NCBI GenBank assembly: GCA_026389845.1
Contig: JAPLHB010000152.1
Location: forward strand, 1-64,000
Length of the DNA stretch: 64,000 nt
Direction of reading: 5' to 3'
Source of the DNA: Chloroflexota bacterium
GTDB lineage: Bacteria > Chloroflexota > Anaerolineae > CG2-30-64-16
Shown here: positions 44,493-63,385 of the stretch, in pieces
How the letters are laid out: every line of letters begins with the position of its first letter
How positions within the stretch are numbered: the stretch's first letter is position 1
The notes under the pieces: generated by a model
Database searches by the model: none
The model's input: the letters and a program-made list of their open reading frames with translations, nothing else
Told to the model about the DNA's origin: nothing
Made by a program: the position numbers and the translations under genes

Positions 44493-44702
44493 TCATCCCT
44501 CCCCTGCCGCGACGGCCAAATCACGCTCACGCATGATCGTGCGCAGCCGGGCGATCTCTCGTCGGACCTGGCTGAGCCGGGTCGTGTTCTTCAACTGGCC
44601 GGTCGCGTACTGAAAGCGCAAGTTGAACATTTCCTGGTGAGCCTCGTCCAGGCGCCGCGCGACCTCGGCCTGAGACAGGTTGCGAACTTCACTGGGGTGC
44701 AT
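44493..44702 (-). CDS. rpmC: 50S ribosomal protein L29
   Basis: A 69-residue two-helix L29 at the exit tunnel: VRNLSQAEVARRLDEAHQE, FNLRFQYATGQLKNTTRL and IARLRTIMRERD (first residues read MHPSE). Start overlaps the rplP stop. Confidence 0.96.
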   Translation of the reverse strand: MHPSEVRNLSQAEVARRLDEAHQEMFNLRFQYATGQLKNTTRLSQVRREIARLRTIMRERDLAVAAGEG

Positions 44703-45124
44703 CAGCCTTCCTCCCCAACTTCACGGCGCACGAACTGCGTCGGGATCGGCAGCTTATGCGAAGCCAACCGCATCGCCTCCCGCGCTTCCTGTTCGCTCAC
44801 GCCGGACACCTCAAACAACATGAGACCGGGCCGGACCACGGCCGCCCAGAACTCTACTGCGCCCTTGCCGCCGCCCATGCGGGTCTCGGCCGGCCGTTTG
44901 GTCACTGGATGGTCGGGGAAGACGCGAATCCACAGTTTGCCGCCGCGACGCAGATAACGAACGATCGCGCGACGGGCCGCTTCGATCTGACGGCTGTTCA
45001 GCCACGCCGGCCCCAACGCTTGCAGGCCGAAATCGCCGAAGTTGATCTCATTGCCCCGGCTGGCAATCCCGCGCCGCCGGCCACGGTGCACCTTGCGGTA
45101 TTTCACGCGCTTAGGCATCAACAT
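44702..45124 (-). CDS. rplP: 50S ribosomal protein L16
   Basis: A 140-residue L16: [66 protein letters not shown]. Located near the peptidyl transferase centre and A-site. The ATG at 45118 may be the true start. Confidence 0.97.
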   Translation of the reverse strand: MLMPKRVKYRKVHRGRRRGIASRGNEINFGDFGLQALGPAWLNSRQIEAARRAIVRYLRRGGKLWIRVFPDHPVTKRPAETRMGGGKGAVEFWAAVVRPGLMLFEVSGVSEQEAREAMRLASHKLPIPTQFVRREVGEEG

Positions 45125-45169
45125 ACTCAGAACTCCTCACAAAGACCGCAGCGCTGGAATGGCAGAAAG

Positions 45170-45202
45170 GTTTCTGCAATCTGCAATCTGCAATCTGCAA
45201 TC
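45170..45202. repeat. Heptamer tandem repeat (TGCAATC, four units)
   Basis: Four head-to-tail TGCAATC units between rpsC and rplP. Only one arm of the usual inverted arrangement is present. Confidence 0.8.
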
Positions 45203-45844
45203 TCATTCGGCTCCGGGCAGGCGCTCGCCCTTGTAGATCCAGACCTTGATGCCGATCCGACCGTAGGTGGTCAAGGCCTCGGCTTTGGCGTAGTCAATCT
45301 CGGCGCGCAGGGTGTGGCGGGGCACCTGGCCCTCGCGCGCGGTCTCCACGCGAGCCATTTCTGCGCCGGCCAACCGGCCGCCGCAGCGGATCATGCAGCC
45401 CTTCGCCCCGGACTTGAGCGCCCGCAGGATGGCCTGTTTCATCGCCCGCTTGTGGGAGATGCGGCGCTCCAACTGCTCCGCGATGCTCCGTGCGACCAGA
45501 GTGGCGTCCATCTCGGGCCGTTCGATCTCGGCGATGTCCAGCTTGACGCGCTTGTTGGTGACCTTCTGCAGGTCGTTGCGCAGCGCATTCACCGTAGCGC
45601 CCTTGCGGCCGATGATGATGCCCGGCTTCGCCGAATGCACCGTGATCCGCACCTGGTTGGGCGGGAAGCGCTCGATCTCGACCTTCGAGATCGCGGCGTC
45701 CGGCAAGCTCTCATTCACGAGCTTGCGAACCGCGCGGTCTTCGGCGACCAACTTGGTGTACTCTTCGCCCTCCGCATACCAGCGAGAGCGGTGACTTTCA
45801 ATCACGCCCAGGCGAAAGCCAATCGGGTGTACTTTGCGACCCAA
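45203..45844 (-). CDS. rpsC: 30S ribosomal protein S3
   Basis: A 213-residue S3 with KH domain: GRKVHPIGFRLGVIESHRSRW, GIIIGRKGATVNALRNDLQK and the C-terminal GRLAGAEMARVETAREGQVP. Starts at TTG 45844, with AGGAGG close upstream; no ATG fits. The longer frame on the left of rplV is a shadow. Confidence 0.95.
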   Translation of the reverse strand: MGRKVHPIGFRLGVIESHRSRWYAEGEEYTKLVAEDRAVRKLVNESLPDAAISKVEIERFPPNQVRITVHSAKPGIIIGRKGATVNALRNDLQKVTNKRVKLDIAEIERPEMDATLVARSIAEQLERRISHKRAMKQAILRALKSGAKGCMIRCGGRLAGAEMARVETAREGQVPRHTLRAEIDYAKAEALTTYGRIGIKVWIYKGERLPGAE

Positions 45845-45854
45845 AGCAGCCTCC

Positions 45855-46190
45855 TTATGACCGTTCTTCCAAGACGACGGTAATGTGCGACGACCGGCGA
45901 ATAATGGGCTTGAACCGCCCACGAGCGCCGAAACGGCGCCAGCGCCGCAGGGGCGCGCCGTCGGCCATAATTTGAGCGATGTACAAATCGTCGCGCGACA
46001 GGCCCAGGTTCTCCTCGGCGTTCGCCAGGGCTGAGGCCACCGTCTTGGCAACCGGCTCGGCGGCCGATTGCGACATGTAGCGCAGCATGGCCAACGCCTG
46101 ATCAGCATTCATCCCGCGTATCTGGTCAATGACCCACCGTGTCTTCTGCGGTGAGATGCCCACATACTTGGTTACAGCACGAACTTCCAT
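45855..46190 (-). CDS. rplV: 50S ribosomal protein L22
   Basis: A 111-residue L22 lining the exit tunnel: KYVGISPQKTRWVIDQIRG, SALANAEENLGLSRDDLYI and the hairpin APLRRWRRFGARGRFKPI. Confidence 0.97.
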   Translation of the reverse strand: MEVRAVTKYVGISPQKTRWVIDQIRGMNADQALAMLRYMSQSAAEPVAKTVASALANAEENLGLSRDDLYIAQIMADGAPLRRWRRFGARGRFKPIIRRSSHITVVLEERS

Positions 46191-46205
46191 TATCTCACCT
46201 CACCG

Positions 46206-46487
46206 TTAGACCCGCGTGGTCTTCTTCTCGCTTCTGATGTGACCGCGGAAGAAACGCGTAGGCGCAAACTCGCCCAACTTATGCCCCACCATGTTCTCAG
46301 CGACGTAGATGGGGACGTGGCGCCTGCCATCGTGCACGGCGATCGTATGGCCGACCATCTGCGGGAAGACCGTTGAAGCGCGCGACCAGGTCTTGATGAC
46401 CTGCTTCTTGCCCGTGCGGTTCATCGCCTCGACCTTCTTGAGCAGCTTGGCCTGTACAAACGGACCTTTTTTCAGCGAACGAGACAT
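46206..46487 (-). CDS. rpsS: 30S ribosomal protein S19
   Basis: A 93-residue S19: [43 protein letters not shown] and [16 protein letters not shown]. Standard. Confidence 0.98.
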   Translation of the reverse strand: MSRSLKKGPFVQAKLLKKVEAMNRTGKKQVIKTWSRASTVFPQMVGHTIAVHDGRRHVPIYVAENMVGHKLGEFAPTRFFRGHIRSEKKTTRV

Positions 46488-46500
46488 ACGCTATCCCCCA

Positions 46501-47334
46501 TCACTTCGCGCCGCGGCGGCGCACGATGTACTGATTGGTGCGCTTGTTCTTGCGCGTCTTGTAACCCAGCGCCGGCTTGCCCCAGGGCGTCTTCGGGCCG
46601 GGCATACCGATCGGCGAGCGACCTTCGCCGCCACCGTGCGGGTGCGAATTCGGTTCCATCGCCACACCACGGACAGTCGGGCGCCAGCCCATCCACCGCT
46701 TGCGGCCCGCCTTGCCCAGGTTGATGTTGGCATGTTCCGGGTTCCCGACCTGCCCGATCGTCGCCATGCACACCACAGCTACCTTGCGCACCTCGCCGCT
46801 CGGCAGACGCACCTGAGCGTAGTCGCCCTCGCGGGCCAGCAACTGCGCTGACACACCCGCCGACCGCACCAACTGGCCGCCGCGACCGGGCTGCAGCTCG
46901 ACGTTGTGGATCATCGTGCCCAGGGGAATGTTGCGCAGCGGCAACGCATTGCCCACGCGCACCTCGGCCTCCGGGCCCGCCATCAACTTCGCGCCCACCT
47001 TCAGACCCAACGGGGCCAAAATGTACCGCTTCTCGCCGTCGGCATACACCACCAGCGCGATGCGAGCCGACCGGTTGGGGTCGTACTGAATCGAGTCCAC
47101 GCGGCCTGGCACGCCGGTCTTGTCGCGCTTGAAGTCAATGACGCGATACTGGCGCTTATGCGTGCCGCCACGATGACGCACCGTCACCCGCCCCTGGTTG
47201 TTCCGGCCGGTGATCTTGTTAACGGGTCGCAACAGCGACCGCTCCGGCTGCTTGTCGGGGGTAAGCTCTTCGAACGAAAAGCCGGTCATCCCGCGCCGCC
47301 CAGGGCTGGTAGGCTTGTACACCTTGATACCCAT
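46501..47334 (-). CDS. rplB: 50S ribosomal protein L2
   Basis: A 277-residue L2 needed for peptidyl transferase activity: [40 protein letters not shown], and [19 protein letters not shown] with the essential His. Start 47334 fits the family. Confidence 0.98.
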   Translation of the reverse strand: MGIKVYKPTSPGRRGMTGFSFEELTPDKQPERSLLRPVNKITGRNNQGRVTVRHRGGTHKRQYRVIDFKRDKTGVPGRVDSIQYDPNRSARIALVVYADGEKRYILAPLGLKVGAKLMAGPEAEVRVGNALPLRNIPLGTMIHNVELQPGRGGQLVRSAGVSAQLLAREGDYAQVRLPSGEVRKVAVVCMATIGQVGNPEHANINLGKAGRKRWMGWRPTVRGVAMEPNSHPHGGGEGRSPIGMPGPKTPWGKPALGYKTRKNKRTNQYIVRRRGAK

Positions 47335-47335
47335 G

Positions 47336-47623
47336 TCAAACCCCCTCGAAGAACTGGATCGTGCTGCCAACCGCCAATGTCACCACGGCCTTCTTGCGCG
47401 CCGCCTTCTTGGTGACGATCGAGCGACCCGAGCGACCCATCTTGGCCGGGACGTTGATGATCTGGACGTCCAGCACCTTCACGTTGAAGGCGGTTTCCAC
47501 GGCGTCTTTCACCTGCATCTTATTCGCCCGGCGATTCACCTCAAACGTGAACTTGCGCTCCCCACCCTGGGCGGTCGTCTTTTCGGTGACGACGGGGCGC
47601 TTCAGAATGTCGTAAACGTGCAT
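47336..47623 (-). CDS. rplW: 50S ribosomal protein L23
   Basis: A 95-residue L23, docking site for trigger factor and SRP at the tunnel exit: [39 protein letters not shown] and [14 protein letters not shown]. The longer frame to the right overlaps rplD and is rejected. Confidence 0.96.
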   Translation of the reverse strand: MHVYDILKRPVVTEKTTAQGGERKFTFEVNRRANKMQVKDAVETAFNVKVLDVQIINVPAKMGRSGRSIVTKKAARKKAVVTLAVGSTIQFFEGV

Positions 47624-47637
47624 GTCATCCTCCCCAC

Positions 47638-48264
47638 TTAGCCCAGGATCTCGGTGATGACCGTCAGCGCGTCCTGCGGAATCACCAGGTAATCGTAGGT
47701 GAGCAGATCGCGAACGTTGACGTAGCTGGCCCGCAAAAGCTTCACGTCCGGCAAGTTGTTCGCCGAGCGCTCCACGGCCCAATTTTCGCCAGCCATCAGG
47801 ATCAGCGCGCTGGAGTTCACGGCGAGATTCTGCAACACGGTTGCCATCGCGCGCGTCTTCGGCGCATCCATCGTGAGTGCATCGAGCACCACCACCCGCT
47901 CCTCGGCAACCTTCACGGTGAGGGCCGCACACACGGCCGCGCGGCGCATCTTGCGAGGCATCTGTTGAGCATAGGAGCGAGGGGTCGGCCCGAAGATGAT
48001 GCCGCCCTTGCGCCACTGCGCGGCGCGAGTTCCACCTTGACGGGCGCGGCCGGTGCCTTTTTGTTTCCACGGCTTGCGGCCGCCGCCAGCCACCTCACCG
48101 CGAGTCTTGGTCTTAGACGTACCCAGGCGGGCATTCGCCAATTGGCGGACCAACGCCTGGTGCATCAAAGGCTTGTTCACGGGCGCAGCGAAAATGGTGT
48201 CGGCCAATTCGATCGCGCCGACCTGCTCGCCCGCCATGTTCATCATTGAGACTTGCATCGTCAC
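47638..48264 (-). CDS. rplD: 50S ribosomal protein L4
   Basis: A 208-residue L4: VNKPLMHQALVRQLANARLGT, GGGRKPWKQKGTGRARQGGTR (tunnel-lining loop) and GGIIFGPTPRSYAQQMP. Standard position after rplC. Confidence 0.97.
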   Translation of the reverse strand: MTMQVSMMNMAGEQVGAIELADTIFAAPVNKPLMHQALVRQLANARLGTSKTKTRGEVAGGGRKPWKQKGTGRARQGGTRAAQWRKGGIIFGPTPRSYAQQMPRKMRRAAVCAALTVKVAEERVVVLDALTMDAPKTRAMATVLQNLAVNSSALILMAGENWAVERSANNLPDVKLLRASYVNVRDLLTYDYLVIPQDALTVITEILG

Positions 48265-48270
48265 TACCCC

Positions 48271-48903
48271 CTACCCCTGCTTGCGCGCTTGGGTGATCAC
48301 CAACAAGCCGCTCTTCGCGCCCGGCACCGCACCGCGCACGGCCAGCAGGTTGCGCTCGGGATCAACCAAGACGACGCGGAGGTTGGAGACGGTAACAGGC
48401 ACATTGCCCATGTGCCCGGCCATGTGCTTGCCCTTGTAGATGCGGCCCGGCGTAGTGCCGGAGCTGCTGGCGCCCGGGGCGCGCAGGCGATCGGATTGGC
48501 CGTGCGTGCGAGGACCGCCGCGCATATTGTAGCGCTTGACGCCACCCTGGAACCCGCGGCCCTTGGAGATACCCTTGACGTCCACCCGCTCGTGCGTCGT
48601 GAAGACGTCGGCCAATAGTTTTTGGCCCACTGTGAGGTCTTCGACGTCCTTCACGCGAATTTCGCGCAGCCGGCGCAGCGCGGGCAGGCCGCTGCGCTTC
48701 AGATGCCCCAACTGTCCCTTCGTCAGACGCCGGGGCTGCGTCTCATCCAGGCCCAACTGGACGGCGGTATAGCCATCCCGTTCCTGCGTTTTGATCTGCG
48801 TCACGTAGCAAGGCCCAGCCTCGATGATCGTGACCGGCACTACTTCGCCCCTCGCGGTGAGCAACTGCGTCATGCCCACCTTGCGACCCAAAAGGCCCTT
48901 CAT
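48271..48903 (-). CDS. rplC: 50S ribosomal protein L3
   Basis: A 210-residue L3: MKGLLGRKVGMTQLLTARGE, KGISKGRGFQGGVKRYNMRGG and GRIYKGKHMAGHMG. Start 48903 matches the family; upstream frame reads a heptamer repeat. Confidence 0.97.
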   Translation of the reverse strand: MKGLLGRKVGMTQLLTARGEVVPVTIIEAGPCYVTQIKTQERDGYTAVQLGLDETQPRRLTKGQLGHLKRSGLPALRRLREIRVKDVEDLTVGQKLLADVFTTHERVDVKGISKGRGFQGGVKRYNMRGGPRTHGQSDRLRAPGASSSGTTPGRIYKGKHMAGHMGNVPVTVSNLRVVLVDPERNLLAVRGAVPGAKSGLLVITQARKQG

Positions 48904-48974
48904 CTCGTATCCTCCCTGGGACTGTCGTGACCACACCGGCTGTCGTAGACTCCGGCTTGGCCGCATCATCCCAT

Positions 48975-49042
48975 CCGATTGCAGATTTGAGATTTGAGAT
49001 TGCAGATTAATCCTCACCTGCAATCAACAATCCGCAATCTAC
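48975..49042. repeat. Heptamer inverted repeat (ATTGCAG/AATCCGC type)
   Basis: Left GATTGCAGATTTGAGATTTG, right AATCAACAATCCGCAATCTA. Between rpsJ and rplC. Confidence 0.8.
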
Positions 49043-49347
49043 AATTTAATTTCGATGTCCACACCCGCCGGCAGATCGAGCTTCGTCAAATTCTCGATGG
49101 TCTTGGGGCCGGGTTCGAGGACGTCAATCAGGCGCTTATGCGTTCGGATTTCGAACTGCTCGCGGCTGTCCTTGTCAACGAACGTCGCCCGGTTGACGGT
49201 GAACTTTTCGATGCGCGTAGGCAGCGGGATAGGGCCGACGACGTTGGCGCCGGTGCGCTCGGCCGCATCCACGATCTTGCGGACGGAATCATCCAGCACG
49301 CGATGGTCAAAGGCCTTAAGCCGGATACGAATCCTGTTTTTCGCCAT
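49039..49347 (-). CDS. rpsJ: 30S ribosomal protein S10
   Basis: A 102-residue S10: [38 protein letters not shown] and [20 protein letters not shown]. First ribosomal gene after tuf. Start 49347 fits the family. Confidence 0.97.
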   Translation of the reverse strand: MAKNRIRIRLKAFDHRVLDDSVRKIVDAAERTGANVVGPIPLPTRIEKFTVNRATFVDKDSREQFEIRTHKRLIDVLEPGPKTIENLTKLDLPAGVDIEIKL

Positions 49348-49371
49348 GAAAGCTCTCTCCACGACACAAAC

Positions 49372-49404
49372 AGACTTCGGAAGTCTCGGAGACTTCCGAA
49401 GTCT
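49372..49404. repeat. Perfect hairpin between tuf and rpsJ
   Basis: AGACTTCGGAAGTCT and AGACTTCCGAAGTCT, 15-bp arms, 3-base loop; each arm is itself palindromic. No T-run follows on the minus strand, so processing or partial termination is more likely than a full stop. Confidence 0.7.
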
Positions 49405-49414
49405 CATGTCCACA

Positions 49415-50614
<1,200 letters not shown>

Positions 50615-50622
50615 AAGAACTC

Positions 50623-50706
50623 CTTCTGATTGCGGATTGCGGACTGCGGATTGTGGATTGCGGAATCTCATCCCTCGTCCGCAATCAGAAATCCGAAATC
50701 CGAAAT
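50623..50706. repeat. Heptamer inverted repeat (GATTGCG/AATCCGA type)
   Basis: Left GATTGCGGATTGCGGACTGC, right CAGAAATCCGAAATCCGAAA. It lies in the tuf leader. Confidence 0.85.
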
Positions 50707-50770
50707 TAAAAGAGACTGCCTCGTTCAGATCGTGGGGCCGTCGCCCGGAGATGCTGACGAGGCAGGCACA

Positions 50771-50833
50771 GACCCGAAGGGTTCGCGGGATTCGCGCTCG
50801 TCTCTCGCGGTACGAGAGAAACCCTTCGGGTCT
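50771..50833. repeat. Hairpin with 14-bp perfect arms in the tuf leader
   Basis: AGACCCGAAGGGTT and AACCCTTCGGGTCT enclose 35 bases that can fold further. With the heptamer repeat it makes the tuf leader highly structured. The remaining bases of 50615-51001 hold the tuf promoter and fusA terminator. Confidence 0.7.
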
Positions 50834-50949
50834 CTAGAAATCTGCTCTGCGTCGGCACCTCATGCCACAAGGGGCGAGGCACCTGATGCCACTCCGAGTC
50901 CGTTATACCCGCGTGAGAGTACAACGTTGCATTCGGCGGCAACCCTGCT

Positions 50950-50978
50950 ATTATATCCAAAAAGCCCCGTGCTGGCAA
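50950..50978 (-). promoter_or_regulatory. Promoter of tuf
   Basis: Minus strand: TTGCCA (-35, 50973-50978), 17-base spacer, TATAAT (-10, 50950-50955). It lies inside the fusA terminator: the -35 is in the loop and the T-run in the spacer. Confidence 0.75.
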
Positions 50979-50989
50979 ATTTGGGGCTT
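50958..50989 (-). terminator. Intrinsic terminator of fusA
   Basis: Minus strand: AAGCCCC paired with GGGGCTT (15-base loop), followed by a T-run (CTTTTTGG), 12 bp after the fusA stop. Confidence 0.7.
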
Positions 50990-51001
50990 ATGTACTCCAA
51001 A

Positions 51002-53104
51002 CTACTTAGACATGCCCAGAATCGTCTTTGCGCGATCCTCGGGCACCACGTCGTAATGATCGAACTCCATCGTAGATGTGCCGCGGCCCTGGGTGGCCGA
51101 ACGCAGGCTGGTGGCATAACCAAACATCTCGGCCAGCGGAACCGTGCCCTTGATCGCCTGCATCCCGACCGAGTGCAACTCCAATCCGCTGATCTGGCCG
51201 CGCCGGGCCATCAGATCACCGATCACGTCGCCGGTGGCGTTTTCTGGCACGACGATTTCGATTCGCATCAACGGTTCCAGCAGCACAGGCGCGCCCTTCT
51301 GGACGCCCTCGCGCAATGCCATCGAACCCGCGATCTTGAACGCCATGTCGGAGCTATCTACCTCGTGGAACGAACCGCCGGTCAACGTAGCGCGGATGTC
51401 CACCATCGGGTAGCCGCCAAGAATGCCGTTCTCCATGGACTCGCGCATCCCCTGTCCCACCGGCGCGATGTACTCCCGCGGAATCGCGCCGCCCACCACC
51501 TTGTCCACAAACTCGAAACCGCTGCCCTTCGGCAAAGGCTCCAGCTCAACGATGACGTGGGCAAACTGGCCGCGCCCACCGGTCTGGCGGACAAAACGGG
51601 TCTCCACCTCCACCTTTCGGGTGATCGTCTCGCGATAGGCCACCTGGTGGCGGCCTACGTGCGCCTGCACGCCGAACTCACGATGCATCCGGTCCACCAG
51701 CACTTCCAGGTGGAGCTCACCCATGCCGCTGATCACCGTCTGGCCGGACTGCTCGTCGGTGCGCACGCGGAAGGTCGGGTCCTCTTCGGACAGGCGTTGC
51801 AAGGCGTTGCCGAGCTTGTCCTGGTCAGCCTTGGTCTTTGGCTCGACAGCCACCGAAATGACCGGCGCGGGGAACTCGATGGTTTCCAGGATGATCGGCG
51901 CGGCCGGGTCGCAAAGGGTCTCGCCGGTGAAGGTCTGCTTCACCCCGATGATGGCGCCGATGTCGCCCGCGCGCAGCTCGGTCAACTCCTGGCGCTTCTC
52001 CGCGTAGATCTGCACCAGCCGGCCGATGCGTTCCTTGCGATCCTTGTTGGAGTTCACCAACATCTGGCCCGTCTGCAACACGCCCGAGTAGACGCGCAGA
52101 TAGGCCAACTTGCCGATGAAGGGGTCGGACTGAATCTTGAAGACCAGGGCGGCAGCAGGAGCGTTCGGGTCGGCCGGGCGTTCTTCTTCCTCGTCGGTAT
52201 CGGGGTTGATGCCACGAACGGCGGGAATGTCCAGGGGCGAAGGCAGATAATCCACTACCGCGTCGAGCAGCAGTTGGACGCCCTTCGTGCGCAACGCGGT
52301 ACCGCACAGCACCGGCACGAGCTGACCGGCAATAGTCGCCTTACGCAAAGCGGTGCGCAACTCATCCTCGGTGATCTCCTCCACATCGAGGAACTTCGTC
52401 GTCAAGTCCTCGTCGGTTTCAGCGATCCGCTCGACCATCTCCGCGCGCACCGCATTGACCTGGTCAACCAACTCAGACGGAATCGGCACGGCAACGGGGT
52501 TGGTGCCCAGCGATTCGGGAAAGGTCCAGGCCGTGCGGGTGATGAGGTCAACCATTCCCTGGAACAAGTCTTCCGAACCGATGGGAATCTGCACGGCCAC
52601 AGGATGCGCGACGAGGCGGTCGCGGATCATCCCGATCGTACGCCAGAAGTCGGCGCCGGTGCGATCCATCTTGTTGACGAAGCAGATACGGGGCACGCCG
52701 TAGTGGTTGGCCTGCCGCCAGACCGTCTCGGATTGCGGCTCCACACCGGCCACCGCGTCGAACACCACTACGCCGCCATCGAGGACGCGCAGGCTACGCT
52801 GCACCTCAGCGGTGAAGTCAATGTGGCCGGGGGTGTCAATCAGGTTGATCCGGTAGCCGCGCCACTCGCTGGTGATGGCCGCCGACGTGATCGTGATGCC
52901 GCGCTCGCGCTCCTGCACCATCCAGTCGGTGACGGTCGTCCCCTCGTCCACGTTGCCCATCCGGTACGTCTTGCCGGTGTAGTACAAAATGCGCTCGGTG
53001 GTCGTGGTTTTGCCCGCGTCGATATGTGCGATGATGCCGATATTGCGCAGCATCCGCAAACGGGTTTCGTCCGAGTCAGACATAGCGACAGGTTTCGCGA
53101 GCAT
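51002..53104 (-). CDS. fusA: Elongation factor G
   Basis: A 700-residue translocase. G1 [15 protein letters not shown], switch [15 protein letters not shown]3 DTPGHIDF, G4 NKMDRTGAD, domain IV with GGRGQFAHV, and a C-terminal [20 protein letters not shown]. Start uncertain: ATG 53104 is used, GTG 53113 and ATG 53083 are possible, none with a clear ribosome site. A short acidic stretch ([17 protein letters not shown]) lies in domain I/II. Confidence 0.96.
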   Translation of the reverse strand: MLAKPVAMSDSDETRLRMLRNIGIIAHIDAGKTTTTERILYYTGKTYRMGNVDEGTTVTDWMVQERERGITITSAAITSEWRGYRINLIDTPGHIDFTAEVQRSLRVLDGGVVVFDAVAGVEPQSETVWRQANHYGVPRICFVNKMDRTGADFWRTIGMIRDRLVAHPVAVQIPIGSEDLFQGMVDLITRTAWTFPESLGTNPVAVPIPSELVDQVNAVRAEMVERIAETDEDLTTKFLDVEEITEDELRTALRKATIAGQLVPVLCGTALRTKGVQLLLDAVVDYLPSPLDIPAVRGINPDTDEEEERPADPNAPAAALVFKIQSDPFIGKLAYLRVYSGVLQTGQMLVNSNKDRKERIGRLVQIYAEKRQELTELRAGDIGAIIGVKQTFTGETLCDPAAPIILETIEFPAPVISVAVEPKTKADQDKLGNALQRLSEEDPTFRVRTDEQSGQTVISGMGELHLEVLVDRMHREFGVQAHVGRHQVAYRETITRKVEVETRFVRQTGGRGQFAHVIVELEPLPKGSGFEFVDKVVGGAIPREYIAPVGQGMRESMENGILGGYPMVDIRATLTGGSFHEVDSSDMAFKIAGSMALREGVQKGAPVLLEPLMRIEIVVPENATGDVIGDLMARRGQISGLELHSVGMQAIKGTVPLAEMFGYATSLRSATQGRGTSTMEFDHYDVVPEDRAKTILGMSK

Positions 53105-53207
53105 GGTAACCACTCACAAACCAAAGACGAAATTGACAGTGTCTTGAGAAAACCTTCCCGCAGGCTGACCGCCTGCGGGAAGATCAGAGACTAAGATACC
53201 GACCGAC

Positions 53208-53678
53208 TTACCAGCGATAATGCGCAAAGGCCCGGTTGGCCTCAGCCATCTTGTGGGTCTCTTCCTTCTTCTTGATGGTGGTGCCCTGGTTCTGGAAGGC
53301 ATCCATCAATTCGCCGGAGAGCTTGTCCACCATGCTTTTGCCGGGGCGCTTGCGCGCGTTCATGATCAGCCAGCGCAGGGCCAGCGCCAGACGCCGGTCC
53401 TCGCGGATCTCCATGGGTACCTGGTAGGTGGCGCCGCCGACGCGGCGGGGCCGCACCTCGATGATCGGGGTGGCGTTGCGTACGGCCTGCTCCAGGATTT
53501 CCACGCCCGGCTTCTTGCCGCGCGTTTCCAGGATTTCTAAGGCGCCGTAGATGATCCGCTCGGCGGTGGCCTTCTTGCCGCTGATCATCAGCTTATTGAC
53601 GAAACGCGCGACCAACTCGTTGTTGAAGCGCGGATCGGGCAGGACAATACGCTTTTCGGGGCGATTACGTCGAGACAT
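53208..53678 (-). CDS. rpsG: 30S ribosomal protein S7
   Basis: A 156-residue S7, 16S rRNA head organiser: [49 protein letters not shown] and the end [12 protein letters not shown]. Standard. Confidence 0.98.
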   Translation of the reverse strand: MSRRNRPEKRIVLPDPRFNNELVARFVNKLMISGKKATAERIIYGALEILETRGKKPGVEILEQAVRNATPIIEVRPRRVGGATYQVPMEIREDRRLALALRWLIMNARKRPGKSMVDKLSGELMDAFQNQGTTIKKKEETHKMAEANRAFAHYRW

Positions 53679-53692
53679 GACTCACTCCACCT

Positions 53693-53777
53693 TGAATTGC
53701 GGATTGCGGATTGTAGATTGCAGATTACCTTCACGGCTCAACCTGCAATCCGAAATCCGAAATCTAAAATCCGAAAT
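53693..53777. repeat. Heptamer inverted repeat (ATTGCGG/AATCCGA type)
   Basis: Left GAATTGCGGATTGCGGATTG, right AATCCGAAATCCGAAATCTA. Between rpsL and rpsG. Confidence 0.85.
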
Positions 53778-54235
53778 CATTTCTTGGCACCCTTGGCTGG
53801 CTGCTTACCCGCCGCGACCTTCTTGGGAAGCTTCGCACCGTATTTAGAACGAGCGCGTTTACGGTTTTCGACGCCGGTCGCGTCCAGCGCGCCGCGCACG
53901 ATGTGGTAGCGGACGCCAGGCAGATCCTTGACGCGGCCGCCGCGCACCAGCACCACCGAGTGCTCCTGCAGGCTATGGCCCTCGCCCGGAATGTAGGCGG
54001 TGACTTCGATACCATTGGTGAGACGCACGCGGGCGATCTTCCGCAGCGCGGAGTTCGGTTTCTTCGGCGTCATGGTGCGCACCTGGGTGCAAACCCCACG
54101 CTTGAAGGGGTTGCCCTTAGTCATGCGCCGCGAGCGGCCAGAGAGCGCGTTGTGCGTAAATTGCAACGCCGGCGCCTTTTCCTTTTTGGCAATCGGCTTG
54201 CGGCCTTTCCGAACGAGTTGATTAATGGTCGGCAA
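53777..54235 (-). CDS. rpsL: 30S ribosomal protein S12
   Basis: A 152-residue S12 of the decoding centre: [13 protein letters not shown] start, [11 protein letters not shown] and [15 protein letters not shown] with the two lysines whose change gives streptomycin resistance, here both wild type. Starts at TTG 54235 with GGAGGA upstream; no ATG fits the family start. About 15 extra basic residues at the end ([15 protein letters not shown]). Confidence 0.95.
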   Translation of the reverse strand: MPTINQLVRKGRKPIAKKEKAPALQFTHNALSGRSRRMTKGNPFKRGVCTQVRTMTPKKPNSALRKIARVRLTNGIEVTAYIPGEGHSLQEHSVVLVRGGRVKDLPGVRYHIVRGALDATGVENRKRARSKYGAKLPKKVAAGKQPAKGAKK

Positions 54236-54330
54236 GATGTCCTCCGTATTCCTCGTGTACAGCTTGAACAACGCGTGGTGACCCACAGACTCTACGAGGT
54301 CAGTCCCTCCGGGCCAACCCACGAAAGCGC

Positions 54331-54359
54331 AGTTTAACACAGGACCCGGTTTGGGTCAA
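54331..54359 (-). promoter_or_regulatory. Promoter of rpsL-rpsG-fusA
   Basis: Minus strand: TTGACC (54354-54359), 17-base spacer, TAAACT (54331-54336). It lies between rpoC and rpsL, so the str genes have their own start in addition to any read-through. Confidence 0.7.
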
Positions 54360-54378
54360 ATTAGTTGCCGTGTGATCT

Positions 54379-54450
54379 TCGATGGACGACGAACGACGGC
54401 CGACCACAAGAGCTAGATCGTTAGTTCGGTCGTTCGTCATTCGTCGTTCA

Positions 54451-54452
<2 letters not shown>
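54379..54452. repeat. Heptamer inverted repeat (CGACGAA/CGTTCGT type)
   Basis: Left GATGGACGACGAACGACGG, right GTCGTTCGTCATTCGTCGTT, ending at the rpoC stop. It could aid termination of rpoC. Confidence 0.75.
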
Positions 54453-58932
<4,480 letters not shown>

Positions 58933-58945
58933 GTATCATCTCCCG

Positions 58946-59008
58946 TTTGCGTAAAACGCAATGCGTAAAACGTCAGAACCTATCGCCCACACTTTGCGTT
59001 TTTGCGTT

Positions 59009-59009
<1 letters not shown>
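58946..59009. repeat. Heptamer inverted repeat (GCGTAAA/TTTGCGT type)
   Basis: Left TTGCGTAAAACGCAATGCG, right CACTTTGCGTTTTTGCGTTT. Between rpoB and rpoC. Confidence 0.75.
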
Positions 59010-63022
<4,013 letters not shown>

Positions 63023-63041
63023 GCTGCGTCCACTCCTTGTC

Positions 63042-63077
63042 AGAAAAGCAAAAAGACCAAGTCGTCAGCCGACTTGG
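63042..63077 (-). terminator. Intrinsic terminator (attenuator) in the rpoB leader
   Basis: Minus strand: CCAAGTCG and CGACTTGG (5-base loop, 63057-63077) followed by TCTTTTTGCTTTTC. It lies between the rpoB promoter and the rpoB start, about 20-50 bases before the ATG, so it is well placed to control rpoBC expression. Confidence 0.75.
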
Positions 63078-63163
63078 CGTGTCTCGATCACTGAGAGCGC
63101 GGGGACATAAAATGTGTGGTAGTTCGCTACCTGCATCATTTGGCCTTTGGACAGCAATTGGAC

Positions 63164-63193
63164 ATCATAGCACGCTACATTCCTTCTGTCAAA
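63164..63193 (-). promoter_or_regulatory. Promoter of rpoB-rpoC
   Basis: Minus strand: TTGACA (63188-63193), spacer of 17-18 bases, TATGAT (63164-63169). The leader to rpoB is about 135 bases. Confidence 0.8.
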
Positions 63194-63264
63194 TTCCGTC
63201 CCTGCCAGAACACGCCGACAAAAAACTCAACCTTAAAAATAGTGCAATAGTCCTCATATACTAC

Positions 63265-63293
63265 TAGACATATTCCCATACTTCGAGTACAAT
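63265..63293 (+). promoter_or_regulatory. Promoter of mraZ
   Basis: TAGACA (63265-63270), 17-base spacer, TACAAT (63288-63293), one mismatch each to consensus. Divergent from the rpoB promoter. Confidence 0.7.
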
Positions 63294-63299
63294 AGCGAA

Positions 63300-63325
63300 G
63301 TGGTTAAAAGTGGTGGAATGTGGGG
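63300..63325 (+). promoter_or_regulatory. MraZ box (three GTGG repeats, 10-bp spacing)
   Basis: GTGGT at 63300, GTGGT at 63310 and GTGGG at 63320, exactly 10 bp apart, just after the expected transcription start. MraZ is known to bind direct repeats of this kind upstream of its own gene. Confidence 0.7.
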
Positions 63326-63385
63326 GAAGAAGTCCTCTTCATTATACACCGATTTCGCAATCAACGCAAGGTAAGGCGGCACAAA

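Noticed and set aside
45203..46108. 301-codon version of S3
   Set aside because: Extra residues are an out-of-frame reading of rplV; TTG 45844 with a good SD matches the family start.
50630..53194. Very long open frame (854 codons) opposite fusA
   Set aside because: Antisense shadow of a strongly constrained GC-rich gene; no recognisable domain, very biased composition rich in His, Arg and Leu.
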